From Chloracidobacterium sp. (lineage in GTDB: Bacteria; Acidobacteriota; Blastocatellia; Pyrinomonadales; Pyrinomonadaceae), in the NCBI GenBank assembly GCA_015075585.1, contig JABTUB010000001.1, positions 434,001-498,000 of the forward strand: 64,000 nt of DNA. The letters run 5' to 3'. Positions 45,224 to 53,894 of the stretch are shown piece by piece (positions within the stretch are counted from its first letter, which is position 1; each line of letters opens with the position of its first letter). The position numbers were made by a program, and so were the translations under genes. Below the pieces are notes generated by a model. That model made no database searches and was not told where the DNA came from. It worked only from the letters and a program-made list of their open reading frames with translations.

Positions 45224-46234
45224 ATGAGTATTTTAAGAGCACTCGAAAAGAAAAAGAAAGAATCGCCTGATCCGGGATCGGCGGCCGCATCGGTCGTCGT
45301 GCCGTTCGACGGAGCAAATGGCCGCGCCAATGTGCCGACCGAGCTTATGAAGAACGACCTGAAGATCGGCGATCCGACATCGGCGTTCAATGGGCAGCCG
45401 GGATCTATGATCGGGACGGCACTCCCTGATTTGGATACGGACTCAACTGCCGGGGCAAAATTGAATGCCGACAACTCAACGCGTTCGGTTCGCCCGTCCT
45501 TGCCTGACTTTGTCAGTTGGACGGTCGATCCCGAGCGCGTTGAGCCTCGACTCGTTGCGATCACAAGCCCCAACTCAGCCTACTGCGAAGAGTATCGCAG
45601 CCTCAGAACTCACGTTCTGCATAAAGGGCAACGCAATCAGCTCAAGTCAATTGTGGTAGCAAGCGTCAATCCGGGCGAGGGCAAGTCGGTAACCGCCATC
45701 AACCTCGCTTGGCTGCTTGCACAGACGGACGGCGTGCGTGCGTTGATCATCGACAGCGATCTAAGAATGCCGAGCCTCGCGGATTATCTCGGCATCGAGA
45801 CGGATCGAGGCCTTTCGGATGTGCTTTCAGGCACGTCGAGCCTCAAGGATGCGATCGTCCGGCTCGATCCGTCAGGGCTGCACCTTTTGCCGGGCGGCGA
45901 AGCCCGCAAGGATGTTGCCGAGCTTATTTCAGGCCCGAAATTCAAGGACATTCTCGCGGAGGCACGCGAGATGTTCGATTACGTAATTATCGACGCTCCG
46001 CCGCTCGGCATCTTTACCGATGCGACCGTGCTGATCAATCATGCCGACGGTGCGTTGCTTGTGATCCGTGCTAACCGCACGAAATACAGTGTTCTCGACC
46101 GTGTACTCGAACCGCTGCCGAAAGAGAGGATGCTTGGCGTAGTTCTCAACCAAAGCGATGACGTTATGGATGAATCGCACTACACCTACGGCTACTACAA
46201 TTATCGGCGGCTTAACGAGAACGTCGTCGGATAA
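45224..46234 (+). CDS. Free-standing tyrosine kinase (CpsD/CapB type)
   Basis: A 336-residue BY-kinase. It has Walker A NPGEGKSVT (149-157), Walker A' ALIIDSDLRMP (173-183), Walker B YVIIDAPP (253-260) and a Tyr-rich cluster near the C-terminus (HYTYGYYNY) that would be autophosphorylated. The first 100 residues are low in structure. It phosphorylates itself and controls Wzz and export; the Wzz-like partner is encoded two genes upstream. Confidence 0.94.
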   Translation: MSILRALEKKKKESPDPGSAAASVVVPFDGANGRANVPTELMKNDLKIGDPTSAFNGQPGSMIGTALPDLDTDSTAGAKLNADNSTRSVRPSLPDFVSWTVDPERVEPRLVAITSPNSAYCEEYRSLRTHVLHKGQRNQLKSIVVASVNPGEGKSVTAINLAWLLAQTDGVRALIIDSDLRMPSLADYLGIETDRGLSDVLSGTSSLKDAIVRLDPSGLHLLPGGEARKDVAELISGPKFKDILAEAREMFDYVIIDAPPLGIFTDATVLINHADGALLVIRANRTKYSVLDRVLEPLPKERMLGVVLNQSDDVMDESHYTYGYYNYRRLNENVVG

Positions 46235-46236
46235 GG

Positions 46237-47634
46237 ATGCCTGTGGTCAAGTCGCGTTTCAGTTCCAGAAAATTTTGGCTGATCCTAGCCGATGCCGCGA
46301 TCATTTACGGCGGCATTATCCTGGCACTGTACATACGACTCGGCGTTGACGGTTCGATCAACGAACTGGACTCCCGCAATGGCTGGCTGAAGATACTGCT
46401 TGCAACGTCATTCTGCCTGCTTACGCTCTATTTCTACGATCTTTACGATTATATCGTGATGACGAACCGCCGCGAACTGCTTCTGCGGCTTGTCCAGGCA
46501 CTCGGTATTGCATGGGCCGTTCTGGCTCTTATTTTCTATTTCGCCCCGCCGCTGATGATCGGCCGCGGCGTTTCGATGATCTCGGTGCCGCTGGTGCTCG
46601 TTCTGCTGCTCGGCTGGCGCGTGATGATACATCTTCTGACCGGACATCCGGACATTGGCGAGAAAATTCTCGTCGTGGGAACGGGCAAGACCGCCCTCGA
46701 AACGGCAGAGGCTGTTTGGAAGCGGCGAGATGCAGGCTATCGGATCGTCGGCTTTATTTCCGAGAACGGTGCAAAACCCCGCGAAAAGCTCGGGCGAAGC
46801 GAGATACTCGGCAAGGCGCCCGACCTTGAGGATGTTATCCACAATGAGAAGATCGATCGCGTCGTCATTGCTGTGCGTGAACGGCGCGGTGCTTTTCCGA
46901 CCGAGGCACTGCTGAGAATGAGCCTTGCCGGCGATGTTTCGATCGAGGAATGTACATCATTCTATGAGCGAATAACGGGCAAGGTCCACGTCGATATGCT
47001 GCGGCCGTCGTGGTTGATATTTGCCGGCCGGCCGCGTGAATCAAAACTCCGATCGGTCTTTCGCGAAGCAATCCACAGGATGCTTGCTTTGATCGGGCTG
47101 ATCGTCTCGCTGCCGATCGCACTTGTTACGGCAGCTTTGATAAAGATCGAGTCTCGCGGCCCGGTGTTTTATCGACAGGAACGTGTCGGTAAGAATGGCC
47201 GCGTGTTCAAGGTGCTTAAGTTCCGTTCGATGCGTGCGGATGCTGAGGCCGACGGAATGCCGGTTTGGGCTGCCGATAATGACGACCGTACAACGCGCGT
47301 GGGCCGCGTGATACGAAAGATCCGCGTGGACGAGGTGCCGCAGTTCTGGAATATCTTAAAGGGCGAGATGAATTTCGTCGGCCCGAGGCCTGAACGCCCG
47401 CATTTCGTCAAACAGCTCGCGACCGAGATATCGTTCTACGAGCACAGGCACTTGGTAGCTCCGGGACTGACGGGCTGGGCACAAATAAAATATCCGTACG
47501 GAGCATCTGTTGCGGATGCGATACAGAAATTGCAGTACGACCTGTACTACATAAAGAACCAGAGCCTTGTGCTCGATATGGTGATAGTTTTTGAAACGAT
47601 AAAGACCGTGCTCTTAAGCAGGGGCGGCCGTTGA
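46237..47634 (+). CDS. Priming sugar-phosphate transferase (WcaJ/WbaP type)
   Basis: A 465-residue inner-membrane enzyme that transfers a sugar-1-phosphate to undecaprenyl phosphate, the first step of polysaccharide assembly. Four N-terminal helices and a CoA_binding_3-like Rossmann domain (VVGTGKTALETAE near 146-158) are followed by the bacterial sugar transferase domain, with YRQERVGKNGRVFKVLKFRSM and PQFWNILKGEMNFVGPRPERP. The sugar cannot be told. It starts 2 bases after the kinase stop. Confidence 0.94.
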   Translation: MPVVKSRFSSRKFWLILADAAIIYGGIILALYIRLGVDGSINELDSRNGWLKILLATSFCLLTLYFYDLYDYIVMTNRRELLLRLVQALGIAWAVLALIFYFAPPLMIGRGVSMISVPLVLVLLLGWRVMIHLLTGHPDIGEKILVVGTGKTALETAEAVWKRRDAGYRIVGFISENGAKPREKLGRSEILGKAPDLEDVIHNEKIDRVVIAVRERRGAFPTEALLRMSLAGDVSIEECTSFYERITGKVHVDMLRPSWLIFAGRPRESKLRSVFREAIHRMLALIGLIVSLPIALVTAALIKIESRGPVFYRQERVGKNGRVFKVLKFRSMRADAEADGMPVWAADNDDRTTRVGRVIRKIRVDEVPQFWNILKGEMNFVGPRPERPHFVKQLATEISFYEHRHLVAPGLTGWAQIKYPYGASVADAIQKLQYDLYYIKNQSLVLDMVIVFETIKTVLLSRGGR

Positions 47635-47658
47635 CCCAAAGGATCGCGAAATGGCGAC

Positions 47659-47683
47659 AAAGGCAACGATATAGGCCTTTTTT
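47659..47683 (+). terminator. Weak terminator between the glycosyltransferase and wza
   Basis: AAAGGC (47659-47664) pairs with GCCTTT (47675-47680) and is followed by TTT. An outer CGCGAAA/TTTCGCG pair could form instead. It may only lower expression of the genes downstream. Confidence 0.4.
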
Positions 47684-47701
47684 CGCGTCGGAGTTTTAAT
47701 T

Positions 47702-48541
47702 ATGAAGATGATGCATTCATTAAGAGCTGAATTTGCGGTGCTGGCCGCAGTGTTGTGCCTTGCTGCGGCAACGCACGCACAGGATACGGCCGTTACGTCG
47801 AAAGATGGAACGAAACTTTCCGATCCTGTGGTTATTGCGGCTTCTACGCCTGAGGCAACGCCGGAGCGGACACCGGCCGGTGCTGCGACGGTAATGAACG
47901 ATCCGAAAGCCGACGCCGAAACCGACCCGGAAGAGGTTAAAGAGGTCTATGCCTATTACAACAACTATTTGAAGGAATACAGGCTCGGCCCGAACGATGT
48001 GATATCGGTCGAGGTCTTCGGCCAGTGCCCGGACTATTGCAAGCTGAATGTTACCGTGCCGCCGACGGCCAGGATCTCGTATCCGCTTATCCGCGACGGT
48101 GTTTTCGTTGCCGGCAAGACGGTCGAAGAGGTTGCTGCCGAGATCACGAAAAAGCTTGATGAGTACATAATCGACCCCAAGGTCTCGGTAACGCTCGACA
48201 AAGCGATGTCGATCCGATACAGCGTAATGGGCAAGGTCGTGTCGCCGGGTGTGCGCGTCATGGATCACAAGATCAGCGTATATGAAGCCATCATCGATGC
48301 CGGCGGTGTCGCAAAGGGCGGCGACAAGTCAAAGATCGTCCTGGTCAGCTACAACGCTCAAGGCCGATTGGAACGGCGGACGCTCAATCTGGGTGATATT
48401 GAGAGCGGCAAACAGGAAATGGTGTTTCTAAGCCCCGGCGATCAGGTCTTTGTACCGGGCAAGGGATTCAGCATCGAAAAGGTCTTCGATTATTTGGGCA
48501 GAGCAAGTGCCGTCCGCCTCCTTTTCGGAAGCCCGTTCTAA
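47702..48541 (+). CDS. Wza-type polysaccharide export protein
   Basis: A 279-residue outer-membrane-associated export protein. A signal peptide (cleavage near THAQ) and a disordered Pro/Thr/Asp-rich stretch lead into the poly_export domain (YRLGPNDVISVEVFG, about 98-112), then an SLBB domain (YSVMGKVVSPGVRVMDHKISVYEAIIDAGGV). It lacks a lipobox cysteine and the C-terminal amphipathic helix of E. coli Wza is not obvious. It completes the export path for the polysaccharide. Confidence 0.9.
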   Translation: MKMMHSLRAEFAVLAAVLCLAAATHAQDTAVTSKDGTKLSDPVVIAASTPEATPERTPAGAATVMNDPKADAETDPEEVKEVYAYYNNYLKEYRLGPNDVISVEVFGQCPDYCKLNVTVPPTARISYPLIRDGVFVAGKTVEEVAAEITKKLDEYIIDPKVSVTLDKAMSIRYSVMGKVVSPGVRVMDHKISVYEAIIDAGGVAKGGDKSKIVLVSYNAQGRLERRTLNLGDIESGKQEMVFLSPGDQVFVPGKGFSIEKVFDYLGRASAVRLLFGSPF

Positions 48542-48548
48542 TTTAGAA

Positions 48549-49550
48549 ATGCGCAGACCCGGCTTCATCTTATCTGTACTCGCGGTGATCGTTGCGGCGT
48601 CGGCAACGCTCCATGCGGAGTGGGTGAGGTATAAGTCCGCAAGCTTTGCGTGGCTTCGCGATATTGCGTTCGTGAGCGAGACGAAGGGCTTTATCGTCGG
48701 TACCGACGGCGTGATGCTGACTACAGGCGACGGCGGCGAAACTTGGACCCAAGTGCCGAAGTTCACGACCGATACCTTTCGACAGATACATTTTACCGAT
48801 GCAAAGACCGGATGGCTCTTGTGCGAGCGCAACACATATTCACGCGGCCAGAATGCGACCTCGTATCTGCGGAAGACGGTTGACGGTGGCGCGACGTGGG
48901 ACCGTATCGAATTTGAAGGCGCGGGCCGCGAACGCGTAACAAAGCTGATATTCAATAAGTACGGCTGGGGAACCGCGTTTGGCGAAGGCGGCTACTTTTA
49001 CAAGCTGCAGGAAGACGGAAGGACGTGGAAGCAAAGTAAGACGGCGATACATTTTCTCCTGATGTCGGGAGCATACGGCGAGGGCCGGAACGGGCTGATC
49101 GTCGGGGCCGGAGGTACGATCCTCTTTTCCGAGGACAGCGGCTTGATGTGGGACAAGGCAACTCTGCTCGGGGACTTGAACGCAAAATATAACGCCGTTT
49201 ACTGCGTCGGTGAACGCAACGGTTGGGCTGTCGGCACGGGCGGCGCAATAGTGGCGGCCACCGGCGGCGGGCGCCTTTGGCGTGTGCAGCGATCAGGTGT
49301 TACGGCAGATCTGAATGACGTGATCTTTCTCGACCGTCGCCGCGGCTGGGCTGTCGGTGATGATGGTACGATCATTGCGACACAGGACGGCGGCAAGACG
49401 TGGACGGAAGAGAATTCGCGTGTCAAATATCGCCTCGAAAAGATCGCCTTTCGCGGCGGCCGCGGCTGGATCGTCGGCTTTGGCGGCACCATTCTCTCGA
49501 CAGAAGGCCCGGCAGCCGGCGAGCGCCCTGCCATCACACGCCAGCCGTAA
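48549..49550 (+). CDS. Secreted YCF48-like beta-propeller protein
   Basis: A 333-residue protein with a signal peptide (MRRPGFILSVLAVIVAASA...). It has about six BNR/YCF48-type repeats with the pattern G(F/W)(I/A)VG...G.(I/M)L.T.DGG.TW, for example KGFIVGTDGVMLTTGDGGETW and RGWAVGDDGTIIATQDGGKTW. Bacterial members near EPS genes are common, but their role is not known. I chose the ATG at 48549, which opens the signal 8 bases after wza; the longer frame overlaps wza. Confidence 0.86.
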   Translation: MRRPGFILSVLAVIVAASATLHAEWVRYKSASFAWLRDIAFVSETKGFIVGTDGVMLTTGDGGETWTQVPKFTTDTFRQIHFTDAKTGWLLCERNTYSRGQNATSYLRKTVDGGATWDRIEFEGAGRERVTKLIFNKYGWGTAFGEGGYFYKLQEDGRTWKQSKTAIHFLLMSGAYGEGRNGLIVGAGGTILFSEDSGLMWDKATLLGDLNAKYNAVYCVGERNGWAVGTGGAIVAATGGGRLWRVQRSGVTADLNDVIFLDRRRGWAVGDDGTIIATQDGGKTWTEENSRVKYRLEKIAFRGGRGWIVGFGGTILSTEGPAAGERPAITRQP

Positions 49551-49690
49551 GCCTGATACGAGAGCGGGACAGCCAAAGGCCGCAGCTTGACTAGCCGCCA
49601 GATTTTTCGTAATGTAATCGTTCGCCTGCTGCGGGGCAAGGCGGGAATTTTGACAATAAGATCGGGCACAAATGCCGTAAAAAGTATCGC

Positions 49691-49766
49691 GGGCATGTAC
49701 GTCAATTGGTAGACAGCCTCCCTTACAAGGAGGAAGTTAGGGGTTCGAGTCCCTTCGTGCCCACCA
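49691..49766 (+). tRNA. tRNA-Val(TAC)
   Basis: The acceptor stem GGGCATG/CGTGCCC closes, the anticodon stem is CCTCC/GGAGG with loop CTTACAA, giving anticodon TAC, and the T-arm AGGGG-TTCGAGT-CCCTT is intact. CCA is encoded (49764-49766). The D-arm is short (GTC/GAC). A TTGACA at 49650-49655 could be the -35 of its promoter. Confidence 0.95.
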
Positions 49767-49773
49767 TTCTTGC

Positions 49774-49850
49774 GGGGTCGTAGTTCAGTTGGTTAGAATG
49801 CCAGCCTGTCACGTTGGAGATCGCGGGTTCGAGTCCCGTCGGCCCCGCCA
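49774..49850 (+). tRNA. tRNA-Asp(GTC)
   Basis: The acceptor GGGGTCG/CGGCCCC closes, the anticodon stem CCAGC/GTTGG holds loop CTGTCAC (anticodon GTC) and the T-loop TTCGAGT is intact. Discriminator G and encoded CCA (49848-49850). It follows tRNA-Val by 7 bases, so one precursor transcript is likely. Confidence 0.96.
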
Positions 49851-49865
49851 CTTGATACAAATGTC

Positions 49866-49904
49866 AAAAAGCACATTGAAGCAATAAGCTTCGATGTGCT
49901 TTTT
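49866..49904. terminator. Terminator after the tRNA pair
   Basis: AAAAAGCACATTGAAGC (49866-49882) and GCTTCGATGTGCTTTTT (49888-49904) form a 17-bp stem with one T-G pair and a 5-base loop, A-tract before and T-tract after. It can act for the tRNAs and for the converging mglA-like gene. Confidence 0.9.
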
Positions 49905-49930
49905 GTATATGGAATGCCGGCGAAGGGGCG

Positions 49931-50515
49931 TTATGCCTTTCGCAATTCGGTCAGCACCTGCTTTGCGACGGCCTTCAGCGTATCGAAAACACCTGTTCCG
50001 TCGGTTGCGACCGCTTCAAATATCGGCTCGTCCTTTCGCTGGAGTTCCTGCGAAAGCTCATCGCTCGGTATTACGTTCGGCAGATCACGTTTATTCAACT
50101 GAAGAACATACGGAATGCTGTCCAGATCGTATCCTTGTACCTGCAGGTTCTCCTCAAGATTGTAGAGCGACTCGATATTTGCGTCCATTCGCTCTTCTTG
50201 GCTGTCGGCGACAAAAACGACACCGTCAACACCCTTCAAGATCAGCTTACGCGAGGCGTCGTAATACACCTGGCCCGGCACCGTGTATAGGTGAAACCGC
50301 GTTTTGAACCCGCGAACAGTCCCGAGCTCCAGCGGCATGAAATCGAAAAACAGCGTGCGATCCGTCTCCGTGGCCAGGCTTATGAGTTTGCCTTTGGCCT
50401 GCGGGGCGGTCGAATCGTAGATGTATTGCAGGTTCGTCGTCTTTCCGCAAAGTCCGGGGCCGTAGTAAACGATCTTGCAGTTTATCTCGCGTGATGCGTA
50501 ATTGATAAAGGTCAT
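49931..50515 (-). CDS. mglA: MglA-type small GTPase
   Basis: A 194-residue Ras-like GTPase. The P-loop GPGLCGKTTN is at 19-28, and the Switch II region has TVPGQVYYDASRK. NKRDLP supplies the guanine-specificity motif. MglA with MglB (a roadblock GAP) sets cell polarity, motility and sometimes protein localisation. A roadblock gene lies just upstream on the same strand, so the pair is probably co-expressed. No gliding machinery is visible here, so the role is open. Confidence 0.94.
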   Translation of the reverse strand: MTFINYASREINCKIVYYGPGLCGKTTNLQYIYDSTAPQAKGKLISLATETDRTLFFDFMPLELGTVRGFKTRFHLYTVPGQVYYDASRKLILKGVDGVVFVADSQEERMDANIESLYNLEENLQVQGYDLDSIPYVLQLNKRDLPNVIPSDELSQELQRKDEPIFEAVATDGTGVFDTLKAVAKQVLTELRKA

Positions 50516-50530
50516 AGTGATTAGTGTTCG

Positions 50531-50583
50531 GTGGTCAGTGCTCTGTGGTCATCAAAAGGACAGGCACTCTGTCCACTGACCAC
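50531..50583. repeat. Inverted repeat between the roadblock and mglA genes
   Basis: GTGGTCAGTG (50531-50540) and CACTGACCAC (50574-50583) are a perfect 10-bp inverted pair. Further partial copies of GTGGTC and CCACTG fill the 80-base gap. The spacing (33 bases) would make a large-loop hairpin. Similar simple repeats may exist elsewhere in this genome, but I see no second copy in the window. Confidence 0.55.
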
Positions 50584-50596
50584 TGGCCACTGCGCA

Positions 50597-51079
50597 CTAG
50601 CTAAACAGGCTGTCAATATCTTCGTCCGTTATCTCGGCAAAGAACGAGTTCGGACTGACATGCATAGTTGCCGATTCGGCCACTGCTTCTTCAAGCAGCG
50701 CCGCAAGCTCATGGCTCGCGCGTTTTGAGCGTATCTTGACGAGTCCGACCGTGGACCGTCCATCAAATACTACCACAAGCAGGCTTCGCCCGATCACACC
50801 GATGTAGATGCTTTCGCGTTCACCTTCGTGAACCACGGCGGGAAAGGCCGCTTCACCGATCAGCTGAGCCATGCTGCTGGTCGCGGCAACGTTGCCCGCA
50901 GCAAGCGAGGCGAAGCTCGTCGTGTCCATATCGCCGATGTCGCCGTGAAAGGCGATCGGCTGGCCGTCGCGATCGACAAGAAAGACCGCTCGGGCCGCAC
51001 ATTCGACACAAAGGCGGGCGAGGATCATCTTTATCCTCGAAAACTGATGTTCTTGAAGTATGAAGGGCGTGTCTGCCAT
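50597..51079 (-). CDS. Roadblock/LC7 domain protein (MglB-like)
   Basis: A 160-residue cytosolic protein. A single roadblock fold spans about 15-125, with the pattern ARAVFLVDRDGQPIAFHGD, then ASLAAGNVAATSSMAQLIGE and SIYIGVIGRSLLVVVFDG. The last 35 residues are acidic. As the GTPase-activating partner of MglA it would set the GTP cycle. On the minus strand a possible promoter, TTGTCG (51132-51127) with TAAATT (51108-51103), lies upstream. Confidence 0.86.
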   Translation of the reverse strand: MADTPFILQEHQFSRIKMILARLCVECAARAVFLVDRDGQPIAFHGDIGDMDTTSFASLAAGNVAATSSMAQLIGEAAFPAVVHEGERESIYIGVIGRSLLVVVFDGRSTVGLVKIRSKRASHELAALLEEAVAESATMHVSPNSFFAEITDEDIDSLFS

Positions 51080-51414
51080 TTAACTCGTGGCCGGGTCGGG
51101 CGAATTTAGAAATTGAGTGCCGATTTCGACAAAAGCGGATGGGCGGCACAATCTCTGCCGCAAAATCAAAGTTATCACACTCGCCAAGCCGCACACAAGC
51201 ATTTTTTTCCTGATCCAACCTGCTGAGCAGTAATCCGGACACCTTTCACTCGTCTGGGCGTGCCGATAAAATTCTAACAGCAATGCTTACACCCCTTATT
51301 AAAATGATTGATGATAATGGTGCAAGGTGATAAAATCAGTGATCGCGGGATGGCGCGCCCCGCACCTCTTTAACATTGTAAGCAGCAATTTTACCCACGG
51401 CCAGGTGTGCTTCG
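51080..51414. other. Intergenic region between the roadblock gene and yvcK
   Basis: About 335 bases with no credible gene. It holds divergent promoters: a weak minus-strand one for the roadblock gene at 51103-51132 and a plus-strand one for yvcK at 51308-51336. The rest shows no hairpin or riboswitch I can support. Confidence 0.5.
51308..51336 (+). promoter_or_regulatory. yvcK promoter
   Basis: TTGATG (51308-51313) and TAAAAT (51331-51336) with 17 bases between. The leader would be about 70 bases. It probably also drives glmU and glmS. Confidence 0.5.
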
Positions 51415-52461
51415 ATGAAACATCACATTTTTTCCAACAGATCAAAAGGCCTCAGAATTGTTGCCATCGGCGGCGGCAATGGCCTTTCAATGCTGCTTTC
51501 GGGGCTGAAACGCTTTGTACGGGCCGGAGAGAGCGAACCTGTCTGGATAGAAGATCTCTCTGCGATTGTCGCGGTCTCAGATGATGGCGGCAGTTCGGGC
51601 AGGCTTCGTGATGAGCTTCAGATATTGCCGCCCGGTGATATACGCAACTGCATGGTAGCCCTGAGCGAGGACTCGCAGACGCTGTCACGGCTGTTCCGCC
51701 ATCGATTCAGCGGCGACGGCGACCTCGGCGGCCACAGCGTCGGGAATATCTTTCTCGCAGCTCTTGCCGAGATCACGGGCGACTTTGCCGAAGCCGTAAA
51801 GGTCTCATCCGAGATCCTTGCGAGCAAAGGCCATATCTATCCCGCGACGGTAGCAGATGTGCGGCTTGCGGCAAGGTTATCTGACGGTCGTACCGTTCAC
51901 GGCGAAACGAAGATCGGGCACGTCGGCAATTTGATCGAGCGCCTCTTTCTTGAGCCCTCGAACTGCGAGCCGCTGCCGGAGGCGATCGATGCGATCCGCA
52001 AGGCCGATGCGATAACCATAGGGCCGGGATCTCTATACACAAGTTTGATCCCGCCTGTGCTCGTCAGCGGCGTTGCCGACGCTATCGCCGAGAGCAAGGG
52101 AGTAAAGTTGTTCATTTGCAATCTTATGACACAGCCGGGCGAGACCGACGGCATGACAGCACGCCACCATATCGAAAAGTTCAAGCAGTATGCTCCGCAG
52201 ATCGATTTCGATTTTGTCGTTGTCAACGATCATCCGATCAGCCACGAACAAATGGAAAAATATGCGGAGGAAGGGGCCGAGCAGATCGGCGTTCACGGCT
52301 CGGTCACGCCGAAAACCATTGAAGGTGCGGAGATAATCTACGGTAATCTGCTGTCCGAAGGTGAAATGGTCCGCCACGATCCCGAACGTCTGGCTCAGGT
52401 CACGCTGCTTTGTGCGATCAACAGAAAAGAGCTTGTCGAGAACGAAGCATTTCCGGCCTAG
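51415..52461 (+). CDS. yvcK: YvcK/CofD-like protein (gluconeogenesis factor)
   Basis: A 348-residue protein of the YvcK family, which binds UDP-GlcNAc and is needed for growth on gluconeogenic carbon and for cell-wall upkeep. Family signatures are GGGNGLSMLLSGLKRF near the N-terminus, VAVSDDGGSSGRLRDEL, and IGPGSLYTSLIPPVLV. The related enzyme CofD makes F420, but the sequence features and glmU/glmS neighbours favour the YvcK role. First gene of a likely yvcK-glmU-glmS operon. Confidence 0.92.
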   Translation: MKHHIFSNRSKGLRIVAIGGGNGLSMLLSGLKRFVRAGESEPVWIEDLSAIVAVSDDGGSSGRLRDELQILPPGDIRNCMVALSEDSQTLSRLFRHRFSGDGDLGGHSVGNIFLAALAEITGDFAEAVKVSSEILASKGHIYPATVADVRLAARLSDGRTVHGETKIGHVGNLIERLFLEPSNCEPLPEAIDAIRKADAITIGPGSLYTSLIPPVLVSGVADAIAESKGVKLFICNLMTQPGETDGMTARHHIEKFKQYAPQIDFDFVVVNDHPISHEQMEKYAEEGAEQIGVHGSVTPKTIEGAEIIYGNLLSEGEMVRHDPERLAQVTLLCAINRKELVENEAFPA

Positions 52462-52493
52462 AGACTTCACGCACTCTGCCGTATCATCAACCT

Positions 52494-53873
52494 GTGAGTA
52501 GCGAACTAGACATTTTAATATTGGCGGCAGGGCTTGGCACTAGGATGCGCTCGGGCCTCGCCAAGGTCCTGCACCGACTCGACGGGCGGCCGTTGATCAA
52601 CCACGTGTGCGAAACCGCATTGTCGCTGAAGCCCAAGAGTTTGAATATCGTGATCGGCCACCAGGGCGACGATGTGAAACGTGCCGTTGCCGCCGAGTTT
52701 GGCGAAGGCAAAGCAGAATTTGCCATGCAGAAACAGCAGCTCGGCACGGGTGATGCGGTCAACTCTGCTAAAAGCAAACTCCGCGGGCGCGATTCGATCT
52801 TGCTCGTATTATCCGGCGACGTACCTCTGATCAGCTCGGCAACGCTGCGCGCACTCGTTCAGAAGCACAAGCGCTCAAAAGCCGCGTGTACGATCTTAAC
52901 GGTCGAGCTTGGCGACCCGACCGGCTACGGACGCATTGTCCGCGATGATGCGGGCAAATTCAGCCGCATCGTCGAGCAGAAGGACGCAAGCGAGACCGAG
53001 CGGTCCTGCCGTGAGATCAATTCCGGAATATATTGTTTTGACACGAAAAAGCTGTTTCGTGCACTCGGCAAGATCGGTAACGATAACGCTCAAGGCGAGT
53101 ATTATTTGACCGATGTGCCGACCATCCTTAACGCGGCGGGCGACGTCGTAGCTTTGTTCCTTCACAATGACCCGAACGAGATCGAAGGCGTGAATGACCG
53201 TTCACAGCTCGCTGCGATGGAGGCTGAGATACGGCGGCGTACCGTAAGGCGCCTGATGTTGGAAAGCGGCGTGAGTTTTATCGATCCTTCTGCAGCGTAT
53301 GTCTCGTCGAAGGCGAAGGTTGGCCGCGACACTGTCATCTGTCAGAACGTAACTATCGAGGGTAAAAGCATTATCGGCGAGAACTGTGTGTTGAGGCCGG
53401 GCGTAAGGATAGTAAATGCGGAGATCGGCAACCATACCGAGATCAAGGACAATTCCTTTATTACTGATTCCGTGATCGGCGACGGCTGCGCGGTCGGGCC
53501 GATGGCACACCTTCGCGGCCGCGCCGTGGTGTCGGACGGCGCAAAGATCGGGAATTTTGTCGAACTTAAAAAGACAAAGCTCGGGCGCGGCTCAAAAGCG
53601 AGCCACTTGACGTACCTTGGCGATGCCACCATCGGTGAGGATACGAATATCGGTGCCGGCACCATCACTTGCAATTATGACGGCAAGAACAAGCACGAAA
53701 CGCATATCGGAAAAAATGTGAAGATCGGCTCGGATACGATGCTCGTGGCCCCGGTAAAGGTCGGAGACGGCGCTGTTACCGGTGCCGGTACAGTTGTAAC
53801 AAAAGATATAATGCCGAATAAGCTAGTCGTCGGAGCACCGGCGCGGACGATCAAGGATCTCGACGGTAAATAG
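52494..53873 (+). CDS. glmU: Bifunctional GlmU (UDP-GlcNAc synthesis)
   Basis: A 459-residue enzyme: acetyltransferase and uridylyltransferase that turn glucosamine-1-phosphate into UDP-GlcNAc. The N-terminal half has LAAGLGTRMRS with Lys24 (AKVLH, usually PKVLH), and the C-terminal half is a left-handed hexapeptide helix. The GTG at 52494 gives the family's normal start; an upstream in-frame ATG lies inside yvcK. It starts 32 bases after yvcK and ends 21 bases before glmS, which feeds it. Confidence 0.96.
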   Translation: MSSELDILILAAGLGTRMRSGLAKVLHRLDGRPLINHVCETALSLKPKSLNIVIGHQGDDVKRAVAAEFGEGKAEFAMQKQQLGTGDAVNSAKSKLRGRDSILLVLSGDVPLISSATLRALVQKHKRSKAACTILTVELGDPTGYGRIVRDDAGKFSRIVEQKDASETERSCREINSGIYCFDTKKLFRALGKIGNDNAQGEYYLTDVPTILNAAGDVVALFLHNDPNEIEGVNDRSQLAAMEAEIRRRTVRRLMLESGVSFIDPSAAYVSSKAKVGRDTVICQNVTIEGKSIIGENCVLRPGVRIVNAEIGNHTEIKDNSFITDSVIGDGCAVGPMAHLRGRAVVSDGAKIGNFVELKKTKLGRGSKASHLTYLGDATIGEDTNIGAGTITCNYDGKNKHETHIGKNVKIGSDTMLVAPVKVGDGAVTGAGTVVTKDIMPNKLVVGAPARTIKDLDGK

Positions 53874-53894
53874 GCCGCCGCTTTTTGAACTCTT

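Noticed and set aside
53874..53894. glmS ribozyme upstream of glmS
   Set aside because: The gap to glmU is only 21 bases, far too short for the ribozyme.
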